DNA of 64,000 nucleotides from WHUA01 sp963711215 (lineage in GTDB: Bacteria; Pseudomonadota; Alphaproteobacteria; UBA8366): contig CAVQDH010000004.1 of assembly GCA_963711215.1 (NCBI GenBank), positions 68,490 through 132,489 of the forward strand. The letters are read 5' to 3'. Below the pieces are notes generated by a model. It saw only the letters and a program-made list of their open reading frames with translations, made no database searches and had not been told where the DNA came from. A program made the position numbers and the translations under genes. Numbering within the stretch: position 1 is the stretch's first letter; every line of letters starts with the position of its first letter. Below, piece by piece: positions 38,586 to 46,884 of this stretch.

Positions 38586-39842
38586 ATGAATACGACCCGC
38601 ATTTCCCGCGACAATGTCTTTATTGCCGGAGGCCAGCCGTCTGTAACGTATGTCGAGCGGGCGGACTTGGACATCGAGCGTCATTTGGCCCGTGCCATAG
38701 CAGCGCCAAATCAGATCGTCTCACTTTCTGGTCCAACAAAATCTGGCAAGACCGTCTTGTGCCGGCGTGTGCTTGGAGAAAGGCAATATGTTTGGATCGA
38801 AGGCGGGCAAGTGTTAACGGCTAAGGACGTTTGGGATAAAGTTTGTTATGAGCTTAACTTCCCTATTGAGATCGTCCAGAAAGATAGAGATGAAACAAAA
38901 ATAGGAATGAGTGGCGGACTTGGAAATTTAATATTTTCAGCGAACGGATCACAACTTTCTTCGGAAGAGACCGCACGCACGTATCGTATAGACAGTATGA
39001 CTTCAGCTCTGCGCCGCTTGGTTGAGGGTGCAATTTTCATAATAATTGATGATTTTCATTATATGCAGGACGCCGCACGTAAAGAGGTTTTGCGAAATTT
39101 GAAAGGAGCAGTCTTTAATGGACTGAAGGTAATTCTACTGTCAGTAGCCCACCGAGCATTTGATGCGATAAAGGCTGAAACGGAGCTGACTGGCCGCTTT
39201 ACGGCAATTAATGTCCCCGAGTGGGACGTAAACGATTTGATTTCAATCGCGCAAAAAGGATTTACGGCGTTAAATATCAATTGTTCTGAGCGTATCATGA
39301 GAAAGCTCGCGGAAGAAGCTCAGAGCAGTCCATTCTTAATGCAAAAGTTCTGTTGGGAAATCTGTTACGATCTCGGCATTGACTACCCTCGTTCTGAACC
39401 AGTTAGCGTCCCAGAGACGATAAATTTAAAGGAGTTGTTCGTCCGAATTGCAAAAGATTCGGGACTTCCCATCTATGAAAGGCTCGTTTCTGGGCCACAA
39501 AGCCGTAAAGCGCGATTGATGCGGCCATTAAGATCCGGGGGAAATGCCGACGTCTACCAGGCAACTCTACTTGCTGTCGCTGAGACTGGTCCCGAGCCGA
39601 CGTTATCGTACGACGAACTGCGCGCGAGCCTTAATGGCGTTTTGGCCGACAAAGTCCCCCAAAAGCATGAAGTGACTTCGGCGCTTAAACATTTGTCTAA
39701 GATATCAAGAGACATTGGAACTGATGCAGGATTAGATTGGGATGACGAAAAACGTCATCTCAACATCACCGACCCTTATTTAAGGTTTTATTTACGCTGG
39801 CAGGTCCGCCACGAGCCAGAAAATCCAAAGCTGTTCTCGTAG
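38586..39842 (+). CDS. AAA/STAND-like ATPase of a putative TIR defence pair
   Basis: A 418-residue protein with a GGAG ribosome-binding site. Walker A is GPTKSGKT (residues 49-56) and Walker B FIIIDDFHY (about 151-159), followed by sensor-like LLSVAHRAF and a helical region. The C-terminal part ends in NITDPYLRFYLRW, like the winged-helix end of archaeal-type and STAND ATPases. Base composition is clearly AT-richer than the neighbours, a sign of recent transfer. The TIR gene follows after only nine bases, so the ATPase is probably the sensor or switch that controls the TIR effector. No exact named family is recognised. Confidence 0.85.
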   Translation: MNTTRISRDNVFIAGGQPSVTYVERADLDIERHLARAIAAPNQIVSLSGPTKSGKTVLCRRVLGERQYVWIEGGQVLTAKDVWDKVCYELNFPIEIVQKDRDETKIGMSGGLGNLIFSANGSQLSSEETARTYRIDSMTSALRRLVEGAIFIIIDDFHYMQDAARKEVLRNLKGAVFNGLKVILLSVAHRAFDAIKAETELTGRFTAINVPEWDVNDLISIAQKGFTALNINCSERIMRKLAEEAQSSPFLMQKFCWEICYDLGIDYPRSEPVSVPETINLKELFVRIAKDSGLPIYERLVSGPQSRKARLMRPLRSGGNADVYQATLLAVAETGPEPTLSYDELRASLNGVLADKVPQKHEVTSALKHLSKISRDIGTDAGLDWDDEKRHLNITDPYLRFYLRWQVRHEPENPKLFS

Positions 39843-39851
39843 AATCTCCGA

Positions 39852-40817
39852 TTGGCCAACGAAGTGACAGGTCCGAAATTCGAATATAATGTGGCGTTTT
39901 CGTTCCACTCGCTGGACGAAGGCTTGGCGACGCAGCTGAATGACCTGCTACAAGACAGGTTCAAGACGTTTCTGTACTCGAAGCGTCAGGAAGTGCTTGC
40001 CGGCACTGATGGCGAGGAGACGTTCAACCGCGTCTTCGGACACCAAGCAGGGCTCGTGGTCATCTTCTATCGGCAGGAGTGGGGCGAGACCCCGTTCACG
40101 CGGATCGAGCAGACCGCCATCAGAAACCGTGCCTTCGAGGACGGGTTCGACTTCACGCTGTTTGTCCCGACCGATGGAACCAAGGCTCTGCCTGGGTGGA
40201 TTCCAAAGACACAACTCTGGTACGGGCTTGAGCAATACGGGATGACGGGCGCTGCTGCGGTCGTCGAGGCACGCCTCCAAGAACTCGGAGGTGAGCCGAA
40301 GGCCGAGAGTGCTGCAGACCGCGCGGCGCGGTTCCAGCGAGTTCGAGCGTTCGAAGAAGCAAGGAAAGCCTTCGGGCGCAGTTATCAAGGGGTAAATCAG
40401 GCGAACAAGGCGTTCGAGGCGGCTATGGTCGCTCTGGGAGAGAAGGTGGCCGACATCTCCAGCGCGCCGGCCGGCGGGCTCCAGCAACTCCGCCTGACCC
40501 AGCACGGCGGCATCTGGCTGTTGAGGGGCTTAGGAGGGGCAATGACCATCGATTGGCAGCGCCACTACGCTAACTCTCTGGAAGAGGCCTCGTTGGTCGT
40601 CCGCATGTTTGATGGTGTCCCCGGACTGCCGGGGATCATGGTGATCGATCCGGTAAAGCGGCTGGGTCAGTTGCGGTTCGAGTACGACATGCTGAGCATG
40701 GATATGTTCGGCTACGTCGAAACTTCCAACCGCCACCGAACCTTCACCGAGGACGCGCTAGCGGAGCACCTACTGAAATTCTACCTCGACGCAGCGGAGT
40801 CCGTACGGCGCCGCTAA
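39852..40817 (+). CDS. TIR-domain protein, putative NADase effector
   Basis: A 321-residue protein. The start is probably the TTG at 39852 or a GTG at 39864; neither has a strong ribosome-binding site, which fits coupling to the ATPase. Residues 10-110 match a TIR fold: YNVAFSFHSLDE, the vFYD-like TFLYSKRQEVLAGTDGEE, VVIFYRQEWGETPFTRIEQTAI and FTLFVPTDG. Glu86 stands where TIR NADases have their catalytic Glu. Residues about 150-321 form a separate domain I do not recognise (GGIWLLRGLGGAMTIDW...LPGIMVIDP). Bacterial TIR enzymes deplete NAD or make signal nucleotides during phage infection. Confidence 0.85.
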   Translation: MANEVTGPKFEYNVAFSFHSLDEGLATQLNDLLQDRFKTFLYSKRQEVLAGTDGEETFNRVFGHQAGLVVIFYRQEWGETPFTRIEQTAIRNRAFEDGFDFTLFVPTDGTKALPGWIPKTQLWYGLEQYGMTGAAAVVEARLQELGGEPKAESAADRAARFQRVRAFEEARKAFGRSYQGVNQANKAFEAAMVALGEKVADISSAPAGGLQQLRLTQHGGIWLLRGLGGAMTIDWQRHYANSLEEASLVVRMFDGVPGLPGIMVIDPVKRLGQLRFEYDMLSMDMFGYVETSNRHRTFTEDALAEHLLKFYLDAAESVRRR

Positions 40818-40872
40818 CGCCCCTACAGGTGGTTCCGCCGTCATGACAACATGACAAGAAGAGGAGATCGGC

Positions 40873-40921
40873 ATGGCATCACTACCGGATTGGGTCATCA
40901 TCGCTTGGGGATTAGGTGTCC
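40873..40921 (+). pseudogene. Orphan 5' end of the zinc-finger gene at 42638
   Basis: These 49 bases, including the ATG and a GAGGAG ribosome-binding site upstream, agree with 42638-42686 at 39 positions. They encode MASLPDWVIIAWGLGV versus MSSIPDWMIIAWGVGV. After GTGTCC the similarity stops abruptly and the frame soon terminates. So an older copy of that gene appears to have been cut here. Confidence 0.75.
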
Positions 40922-41181
40922 TTGTCCAAAAGTTTAACTGCGTGGGCAATATGGATTTTTGAAGAAAAATTCGACAGCGGGCCCTCTCCGAGGAATAGCT
41001 GATTGTATTCTGATTTCGACAATCCAGCCATTTGATGGAGCAGGGCATCTTCAATAGCGTCCGCCACAAGGGTGCTGGCAACAATTGCGTCGGCGTGGTC
41101 CTGCATTTGGTTCAGTTCAGATGCAATCCGAGATATCTCTCCCTTTGGAATGCGCTGCCTCGATAGGTGCCGGAGCTTCAT
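40912..41181 (-). CDS. Short MltR-like (possibly HEPN-type) protein
   Basis: An 89-residue helical protein: residues about 25-85 (HADAIVASTLVADAIEDALL...LFLGEGPLSNFSSKIHIAHAV) resemble the core of MltR/DUF4145-type proteins, which are normally about twice as long. The frame ends LLDKDT exactly at the junction with the orphan 5' end at 40921, so it may be truncated by the recombination that created that junction. It lies 57 bases after the coiled-coil membrane gene on the same strand, probably one operon. Confidence 0.65.
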   Translation of the reverse strand: MKLRHLSRQRIPKGEISRIASELNQMQDHADAIVASTLVADAIEDALLHQMAGLSKSEYNQLFLGEGPLSNFSSKIHIAHAVKLLDKDT

Positions 41182-41238
41182 TACACATCACCCTGCAGCT
41201 GTTGAATCGGACCCGCATCAGCATCGATGTGAACAGCA

Positions 41239-42501
41239 TCACGCCGCACCTTCCGCCCCCTCTTCAACAATATCGCGTAACTTTCTCACTCCACGTTTGT
41301 TGAACGTGAACTCAGTCCCTCCGGGTAACTTGAGAGACAAGCCCGAGGACGCTGCAAGTAGCGCTATCAAATCTTCGGTAGGATGCGTCGGACGCGACCG
41401 CTTCCGGTCGCCCTCAAACATGTTGGCCGTTAGCCGGTCGACAAGTTCCTGCGGAATTTCGGTGCCCTTCTCTTCTTTCCACTCAAGCGCCATCTCGACC
41501 ACCCAACTTGCGCGGTCGATATCGAGATCCAGGCGTTTCAAGCGGAACTCTTCGTCTGCGTGCTGCCGAAACCAGTGATCATTCCAACGAATATAGAAGA
41601 TCATCGTGGCAGCAAAGCCAGTGGCGCCGATAACGAAGGGAATGAGTTGCCAATAATGGTCAGGAATCTTCTCGGGGAAATGCCTCCACAACAGGGAACC
41701 GATGACTAGGAGGAGCGCAATGAAGAGTGCGTGAATGAAGAATCGCTTCCGAGAGGTACCTGGGGTCAGGGCAAATTTCTTGTTCCGCTCAGCTAGCACT
41801 CCTTTCAATTGTTGGTGCAACTGGCGCCGGACGTGGCGATTGTCGCGGTCATCGAAATCACGGACGCGGTCGTCAAATGCCTTCTCTCGGGTCTGAAGGG
41901 CCTCGAGCTTCGAACTGTACTCACCTTCAAGCGATATTTCTTTCGTTTCGAATTCGGCTTGTAGGGTGTCTTGGCGCTTCCTGTAAGTCTCGTCAAGCTT
42001 CTGCTGATGCTCTAACAAATTCTCTTGCATCTGCTGGCTGAGTGCTTCGAGGCGCATGAGCGCCTGCTCACGCTTGCGATAGAACTCCGCCAATTCATCT
42101 CCAAGCAGCTTGTCTACCGCTTCCGTGCGCGCGTACACCGGAAGGTGTTTGTGGACCGAGGCGAGTAGATTGACCGCGCCATCTGTACTTGGGGCCGGTT
42201 GCCGGCTGAAGATGACAGAGACTTCATCTGATTGTGGCCCCCGCGTAATTGCGACTGAACCAGCACCGCAAGCTAATACGGCGCGCTGCACAATCGCTGA
42301 GTTCGCCGCAAGCAGTGTTTGGGTTTCACTCTTTGTAGAAACCTCACCTAGGGCCATGTTTATCGGAGGGACATTTTCGGCAAGAGTTAGGTTGAGTTGC
42401 AACCCTGCAGCGCTCTTAGCAACTTCGGTTCCAATTTTTCCAAATGCTTCGAAAAGTTGAGCATCTGTTAGCTTGGCTATTGCGTATGCGCTATTGGCCA
42501 T
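41239..42501 (-). CDS. Coiled-coil protein with two central membrane helices
   Basis: A 420-residue protein of unknown family. Residues 1-130 form a globular part; about 130-235 is a long heptad-rich coiled coil (YRKREQALMRLEALSQQMQ...KEISLEGEYSSKLEALQTREK); two membrane helices follow (FFIHALFIALLLVIGSLLW and LIPFVIGATGFAATMIFYI); the last 120 residues are soluble and charged. This build resembles membrane-anchored sensors or effectors in defence islands. It is convergent to the TIR gene and divergent from 42638, with a palindromic site between. Confidence 0.75.
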   Translation of the reverse strand: MANSAYAIAKLTDAQLFEAFGKIGTEVAKSAAGLQLNLTLAENVPPINMALGEVSTKSETQTLLAANSAIVQRAVLACGAGSVAITRGPQSDEVSVIFSRQPAPSTDGAVNLLASVHKHLPVYARTEAVDKLLGDELAEFYRKREQALMRLEALSQQMQENLLEHQQKLDETYRKRQDTLQAEFETKEISLEGEYSSKLEALQTREKAFDDRVRDFDDRDNRHVRRQLHQQLKGVLAERNKKFALTPGTSRKRFFIHALFIALLLVIGSLLWRHFPEKIPDHYWQLIPFVIGATGFAATMIFYIRWNDHWFRQHADEEFRLKRLDLDIDRASWVVEMALEWKEEKGTEIPQELVDRLTANMFEGDRKRSRPTHPTEDLIALLAASSGLSLKLPGGTEFTFNKRGVRKLRDIVEEGAEGAA

Positions 42502-42570
42502 AGATCGTCCCCCGCACCCACCGACGAAGCCACTAACTCGATTCTCTGTGAACCGACATGCATTCGAGAC

Positions 42571-42618
42571 TTACACCTGATTCAGGTTGTAGCGCTACAA
42601 TCGATTTTCTAGGTGTAA
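42571..42618. promoter_or_regulatory. Nested palindromic operator between divergent genes
   Basis: A perfect 14-base palindrome TTGTAGCGCTACAA (42587-42600) is flanked by an inverted repeat TTACACCT (42571-42578) and AGGTGTAA (42611-42618). The whole dyad is nearly centred in the 136-base gap between the divergent genes starting at 42501 and 42638. This looks like a binding site for one or two dimeric regulators. Confidence 0.65.
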
Positions 42619-42637
42619 AAAAATCCGGAGGGACAAC

Positions 42638-43054
42638 ATGTCATCGATACCAGACTGGATGATCATCGCATGGGGTGTAGGTGTCCCGTGCAAGCACGGC
42701 CACCTAGCCCCACGCAGGACCAGCAACGGTAACTGCTCCGCCTGCCAGCGTGAAGCTCAGGCGGCTTGGCGGGCGAAGCAGAAGCGAGAAGGGCGACCGG
42801 TTCCAGATATCATCGAAGCCGAACCGGCGCCCGCCCTGGACGTCACTGAATACCAACGGGGTGCGGCGGTCGCGCTGCGGTGTCTCCCGGTGTATCAGCG
42901 CAACTGGCAAGAGCGCGGCCACCGCGGCATCGATCTATCAACAAGCGCCCTGTGTCCAGAATGGCTGCGGGGCTTCCTGGAGACGGTCGCCCCCAACATC
43001 ACGATGTCGGAAGTGATCGAAGCGGCCGCGTACTGGTCGCAGCGCGTCAGATGA
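42638..43054 (+). CDS. Small zinc-finger-like island protein
   Basis: A 138-residue protein starting MSSIPDWMIIAWGVGV after GGAGGGA. Residues 18-37 (CKHGHLAPRRTSNGNCSACQ) have the pattern CxxGHxxxR...CxxC seen in phage zinc-finger and HNH-associated proteins. The C-terminal half is helical (WLRGFLETVAPNITMSEVIEAAAYW) without known motif. It ends at a strong terminator. An older copy of its first 16 codons remains at 40873. Confidence 0.7.
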   Translation: MSSIPDWMIIAWGVGVPCKHGHLAPRRTSNGNCSACQREAQAAWRAKQKREGRPVPDIIEAEPAPALDVTEYQRGAAVALRCLPVYQRNWQERGHRGIDLSTSALCPEWLRGFLETVAPNITMSEVIEAAAYWSQRVR

Positions 43055-43062
43055 TCACCTTT

Positions 43063-43092
43063 GGTGACCCCTTCGGGGTCACCTGTTTTTTT
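43063..43092 (+). terminator. Intrinsic terminator after the 42638 gene
   Basis: Nine-base-pair stem GGTGACCCC/GGGGTCACC with loop TTC (43063-43083), followed by TGTTTTTTT. It begins nine bases after the stop codon. Confidence 0.95.
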
Positions 43093-43100
43093 GCTGATGA

Positions 43101-43120
43101 TGTACCCATAAAGCGTACCC
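43101..43120 (-). promoter_or_regulatory. Inverted GGGTACA-type pair, internal
   Basis: TGTACCC (43101-43107) and CGTACCC (43114-43120) are GGGTACA/GGGTACG on the minus strand, 13 bases apart. On that strand they lie about 57 bases beyond a tRNA-like 3' end, much as the pair at attL lies 47 bases beyond the real tRNA. Confidence 0.4.
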
Positions 43121-43171
43121 ACAATTGTGGGCATTTATGGACAAACTCATTATATTTCAATTCATCACGAA

Positions 43172-43205
43172 TATAGCTGGGGCGCCAGGATTTGAGCCCT
43201 TGCCA
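43172..43205 (-). other. tRNA 3'-end remnant (tRNA-Gln-like)
   Basis: On the minus strand this reads GGGCTCAAATCCTGGCGCCCCAG then CTA, close to the T arm and acceptor end of alphaproteobacterial tRNA-Gln (…TTCGAATCCCAGCGCCCCAGCCA), but with a changed T loop and degraded CCA. No matching 5' half exists. It may be an old attachment site inside the present island. Confidence 0.4.
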
Positions 43206-43894
43206 ACGGAGGCTGCACCGCATCAGGTTTGGAGCATCAGAAACTGTATCTGGGGGAATCTCTAAAAACCACTATATATTACAAATGATTAATCGGAAAT
43301 TGGGCCTAGGGGGTACAAATGCGGGTACAAATTTGTTCAGATGTGTTGATGCATACGCTCTGAGTTAAGCACCATTTCCGCATAGCGCCAGGGTAAGCAA
43401 GGAGCCGGCTGTTGTCGCGTATCGAATACGAACGCGCCCTGAATCGGGCTCCGGCGCTACGCGGGACGCACTTCAACATAGTGCATAGGGTGGTAATTTC
43501 TGTGAATTACGCGCGCGCGTGGCGGGGTAGAGGCTGTTGGCATTGAAAATAAATGTTTAGGCTAGGTGGGAATCAATAAAATCTGGTCAACAAGGATTTC
43601 ACCTGCAGGGGCATATAACCGCCAGCGCCGAGTTCGGATGGAATTGGGTGATGCGATCAACCAGGCGGGCCATGCGCAACGGACTGCTGCTCTCGAAGCT
43701 CCATCATGTGACATTCAATACAGTGAAGCAGCTGAACGGCGGAACGATGCATCTTCCACCACGCTGTACGTCGTCAGAGATATCCGGACAGCTTGAGTTT
43801 CAGAACAAGAGAGTGTCTGGCTCCTTTTCTGATGTTAAGCGGCCATGGTTTGGCGATGCAAACGCCGTCTGGTCTCCAGGGTCGCGCGTTTGAT
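43206..43894. other. Gene-poor stretch with an internal GGGTACA pair
   Basis: About 690 bases without a credible gene. It contains GGGTACA at 43311-43317 and 43323-43329 (12 bases apart) in the same orientation as the attL and attR pairs. The remaining short frames are not conserved. Confidence 0.4.
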
Positions 43895-44173
43895 TTTCTC
43901 GCGTTCATTGAGGATCGCCTGACCTCGCCCGAGGACGCCTGGCGTGCGGTGTCGCACGCCAGGCGCTTCTTGCCGGCTTCCAGGAACTCCTTCGACCAGC
44001 TGTAATACAGGCTCTCGGCGATCCCTTGCCGGCGGCACAGCTCGGCGATGCTGTCCTCACCCCGCAAGCCCGCCAGCATGATCCTCGGCCGAGTACTGCT
44101 TGCGCGTCCGGCGTCGGATGCCTCGGACAGTCGCCTCGACGCCACCTTTCAAACCCTTCAATTCCTGTCTCAT
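43895..44173 (-). pseudogene. IS3-family transposase OrfA remnant
   Basis: Reading from an ATG at 44173: MRQELKGLKGGVEATVRGIRRR..KQYSAED in one frame, then, after lost bases near 44082, MLAGLRGEDSIAELCRRQGIAESLYYSWSKEFLEAGKKRLACDTARQASS in another. The second part is the helix-turn-helix of IS3-type OrfA proteins. OrfB and terminal repeats are not found, so only a decayed fragment remains. Confidence 0.8.
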
Positions 44174-44424
44174 CTTCGTTCCCTTCGGTCACTACGATGA
44201 GCCAGCAATCCTCCTTTGCGAAACCCCCTCAATCTGTCCCATAGGCGCTGATGTCAGGCATGGAGTTTAGGATCGCCGGATCCTGTCATCCGCGAATTTG
44301 ACCAGAAGAGGGCGCGTCAATAAATTTTTGCAGCGAGGGAACAATTATTTTTAGGGGCTAAACACCAGTGGGGGCCCAATCGACGTCAAGAGTAGGAAGC
44401 ATTCCGCAACGATGAGGATACAGA

Positions 44425-45453
44425 GTGGGCGAAATACGACGCGAACCGGTGACCGGACCGATGACGTGGCGGAGCGACAGTTTCCGGACCGATCGGAGCT
44501 GGGTGCATGATCTGTCGCCGGCTGATATCAGCGAGCTGGAGACGGCGCTTGCGACAGTGCGCCGTGCCGGCCGGCCCGTGGTTGGCTTCGCTCGAGATGA
44601 CTTTCCGCTTGACGGCCTCGCCGCGAGGCTCACCAGCATTCTCGAAGAGGTGCAGGACGGCCGTGGCTTCGCCCTACTGCGCGGATTGCCGGTCGAGCGC
44701 TACGCCCGTGATGAGGTCGAGACGATCTACTGGGGAATCGGCTGCTATCTCGGCGAGGTAATATCGCAGAACGCGCAGGGGGACCTGATCGCCGAGGTGA
44801 CCGATAAGGGATCGGACTACGCCCATGGCATCAACGACCGTGGCTACATGTCAAACGACAAGCTCAACCCACATGTCGACACCTCAGATATGACAGCGTT
44901 GCTCTGCCTGCGGACCGCTGGCTCCGGTGGCGTGAGCTGGCTTTGCAGCTCCGCGGCGATCTATAACGAAATCCTCGGCACTCGGCCGGACTTGCTCGAG
45001 ATCTACGACCGCGGCTTTCATCACGATCTGCGCGGTGAGGGGCCGACCGGCCAACTCGACGAGGTCACCAGCAGTCGGATTCCGGTGTTCAGCTACCATG
45101 AGGGGCGGCTGAGCTGCTGCTATAACGACAAGATAATGCGCTCCGCCCATGCCAAGATGGGTGATCCGCTAACTCCGCGCGAGATTGAGGCGATAGACTT
45201 GGTGATGGCGATCGCCGAACGACCGGATATCCGCTGCGAGTTCACGATGGCGCAAGGCGACATCCAACTCATCAACAACTACGTCCTGCTGCACGCACGA
45301 TCGGCCTTCCAGAGTGATCCCGATCCGGCGAAGCGACGCTGCCTGCTGCGCATGTGGATGAATTGCCGTAATCCCCGGCCCCTCGCCGCTGAATTTTCCG
45401 ACCGCTACAACACCGGCCCGCGCGGCGGCGTCTTCGTCCGCGTCGCCGGTTAG
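44425..45453 (+). CDS. TauD/TfdA-like Fe(II)/2-oxoglutarate dioxygenase (island copy 1)
   Basis: A 342-residue enzyme with a GTG start six bases after GAGGA. The iron ligands are intact: His150 and Asp152 in LNPHVDTSD, and His290 in NNYVLLHARSAF; Arg residues after it (RRCLLRMW) should bind 2-oxoglutarate. It opens the catabolic half of the island. It is similar in layout to the second dioxygenase at 45753, suggesting paralogues acting on related substrates. Substrate unknown. Confidence 0.9.
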   Translation: MGEIRREPVTGPMTWRSDSFRTDRSWVHDLSPADISELETALATVRRAGRPVVGFARDDFPLDGLAARLTSILEEVQDGRGFALLRGLPVERYARDEVETIYWGIGCYLGEVISQNAQGDLIAEVTDKGSDYAHGINDRGYMSNDKLNPHVDTSDMTALLCLRTAGSGGVSWLCSSAAIYNEILGTRPDLLEIYDRGFHHDLRGEGPTGQLDEVTSSRIPVFSYHEGRLSCCYNDKIMRSAHAKMGDPLTPREIEAIDLVMAIAERPDIRCEFTMAQGDIQLINNYVLLHARSAFQSDPDPAKRRCLLRMWMNCRNPRPLAAEFSDRYNTGPRGGVFVRVAG

Positions 45454-45752
45454 GCAACGGCCGTGCCGCGTTCATCGTAAGCAATCTGTCCCGTTCACTT
45501 TGCCTCAGACCGGTCTTTAAGACGATACGAATCACCGGTGCCAGATAGGGCCTCCTCCCCCTTGGATTGCTGCAACCCCGGCGAATTCGGGCCCGTTGCC
45601 AACACAAACGCTCCGCGGGTTGACTCTCGCGCCCTACAGTGGGCGAATTATTGGCGCGGTTGTAGGCATGGTGGCCTTATGGCAACGCATACATCTGGGA
45701 AATCCATGGTATTGGACGATCCATCGCGAAAGACGGGGCGGAGAGAAGCGCA

Positions 45753-46844
45753 ATGGCGACAATGACATCCGAGATGGTTTCACGCAGCAATACACGTCCG
45801 CTCGCGCTCTACGACGGGCCACAGGCCTGGTACGGATCGGACATGGCGGCGCGTGCGGCGGAATGGACGCACCAGTGGACGGCTGCGGAGATCGCGGAGA
45901 TCGAGGCGGCCGTCGACGACGTGGAGCGGCGCGGCCTCGACATCCTGGAGATCGGCGCCGACGCGTTTCCTCTGCCAACGGTCGCCGAGCGCTTGGCACA
46001 GATTAAGCACCAGGTTCTCCATGGACCCGGCTTCTTCCTGCTGCGGGACCTGCCTATCGAGACGTGGACGAACCGCCGGGCGGCCGTTGCCTTTTGGGGA
46101 ATGGGCATGCACATGGGGCAACCGTGCTCGCAGAACGGCAAAGGTCATGTGCTGGGCCACGTCAAGAACCTGGGGCTCGACTACAGCGACCCGCTCGCGC
46201 GCGGCTACCAGACCAATGCGCGGCTGGCCTATCACACGAACTCATCCGATATCGTCGGCCTTCTCTGTTACAAGCCCGGCAAATCGGGCGGCCTGTCGTC
46301 GATCGTCTCTTCGACGACGGTCTACAACGAAATGGTGAAGCGCCGCCCGGACCTGGTCGCGGTGATGATGCGGCCGTTTCAGCGCACGCGCTGGGGCGAG
46401 ATTCCGGAAGGCAAGCAATCCTGGGCCGAGCTGCCGGTGTTCATGCCGCACCAAGGCCGCATGATCGTGCACTACGTGCGCAGTGCGATCCGCAAGGGCC
46501 AGCTCATCGAGGGCGTGACGCCGCTCAGCGACGAGCAGGTCGAGGCGCTCGATTTCTTCGATAGCCTCGCCGAGGATCCGGAAATCCATCTCGACATGGA
46601 ATTCCGGCCGGGGGACATTCAGCTGCTGTGCAACCATTCGATCATGCACAGCCGGACCGCGTTCGAGGACTATGAAGCGCTGGAAAAGCGCCGCCATCTG
46701 CTGCGGCTTTGGCTCGCCTGCGACGACGGGCCGCCACTGCCGAGCTGGATGACGGACGCTTACGAAGGAAAGACGTCGAGAGGGCGGCCGAACGGCATCC
46801 AGGTCCCAGGCGTAGCCTTCAAGGCGCCGCTCGAAGCCGAGTGA
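45753..46844 (+). CDS. TauD/TfdA-like dioxygenase (island copy 2) with changed iron ligand
   Basis: A 363-residue protein clearly of the same family and order as the gene at 44425 (LPIETWTNRRAAVAFWGMG; CYKPGKSGGLSSIVSS; IMHSRTAFEDYEALEKRRHLLRLW). However, the position of the iron-binding H-x-D is His161-Thr-Asn163 (LAYHTNSSD), so the acidic ligand is Asn; the distal His299 is kept. This could weaken iron binding or change the chemistry, or the protein may have another role. The neighbouring copy keeps the Asp. Start ATG at 45753. Confidence 0.88.
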   Translation: MATMTSEMVSRSNTRPLALYDGPQAWYGSDMAARAAEWTHQWTAAEIAEIEAAVDDVERRGLDILEIGADAFPLPTVAERLAQIKHQVLHGPGFFLLRDLPIETWTNRRAAVAFWGMGMHMGQPCSQNGKGHVLGHVKNLGLDYSDPLARGYQTNARLAYHTNSSDIVGLLCYKPGKSGGLSSIVSSTTVYNEMVKRRPDLVAVMMRPFQRTRWGEIPEGKQSWAELPVFMPHQGRMIVHYVRSAIRKGQLIEGVTPLSDEQVEALDFFDSLAEDPEIHLDMEFRPGDIQLLCNHSIMHSRTAFEDYEALEKRRHLLRLWLACDDGPPLPSWMTDAYEGKTSRGRPNGIQVPGVAFKAPLEAE

Positions 46845-46884
46845 CACGCAGAAATTCGTGCCGGTCTGAAGTTCTGTCGTCGGA

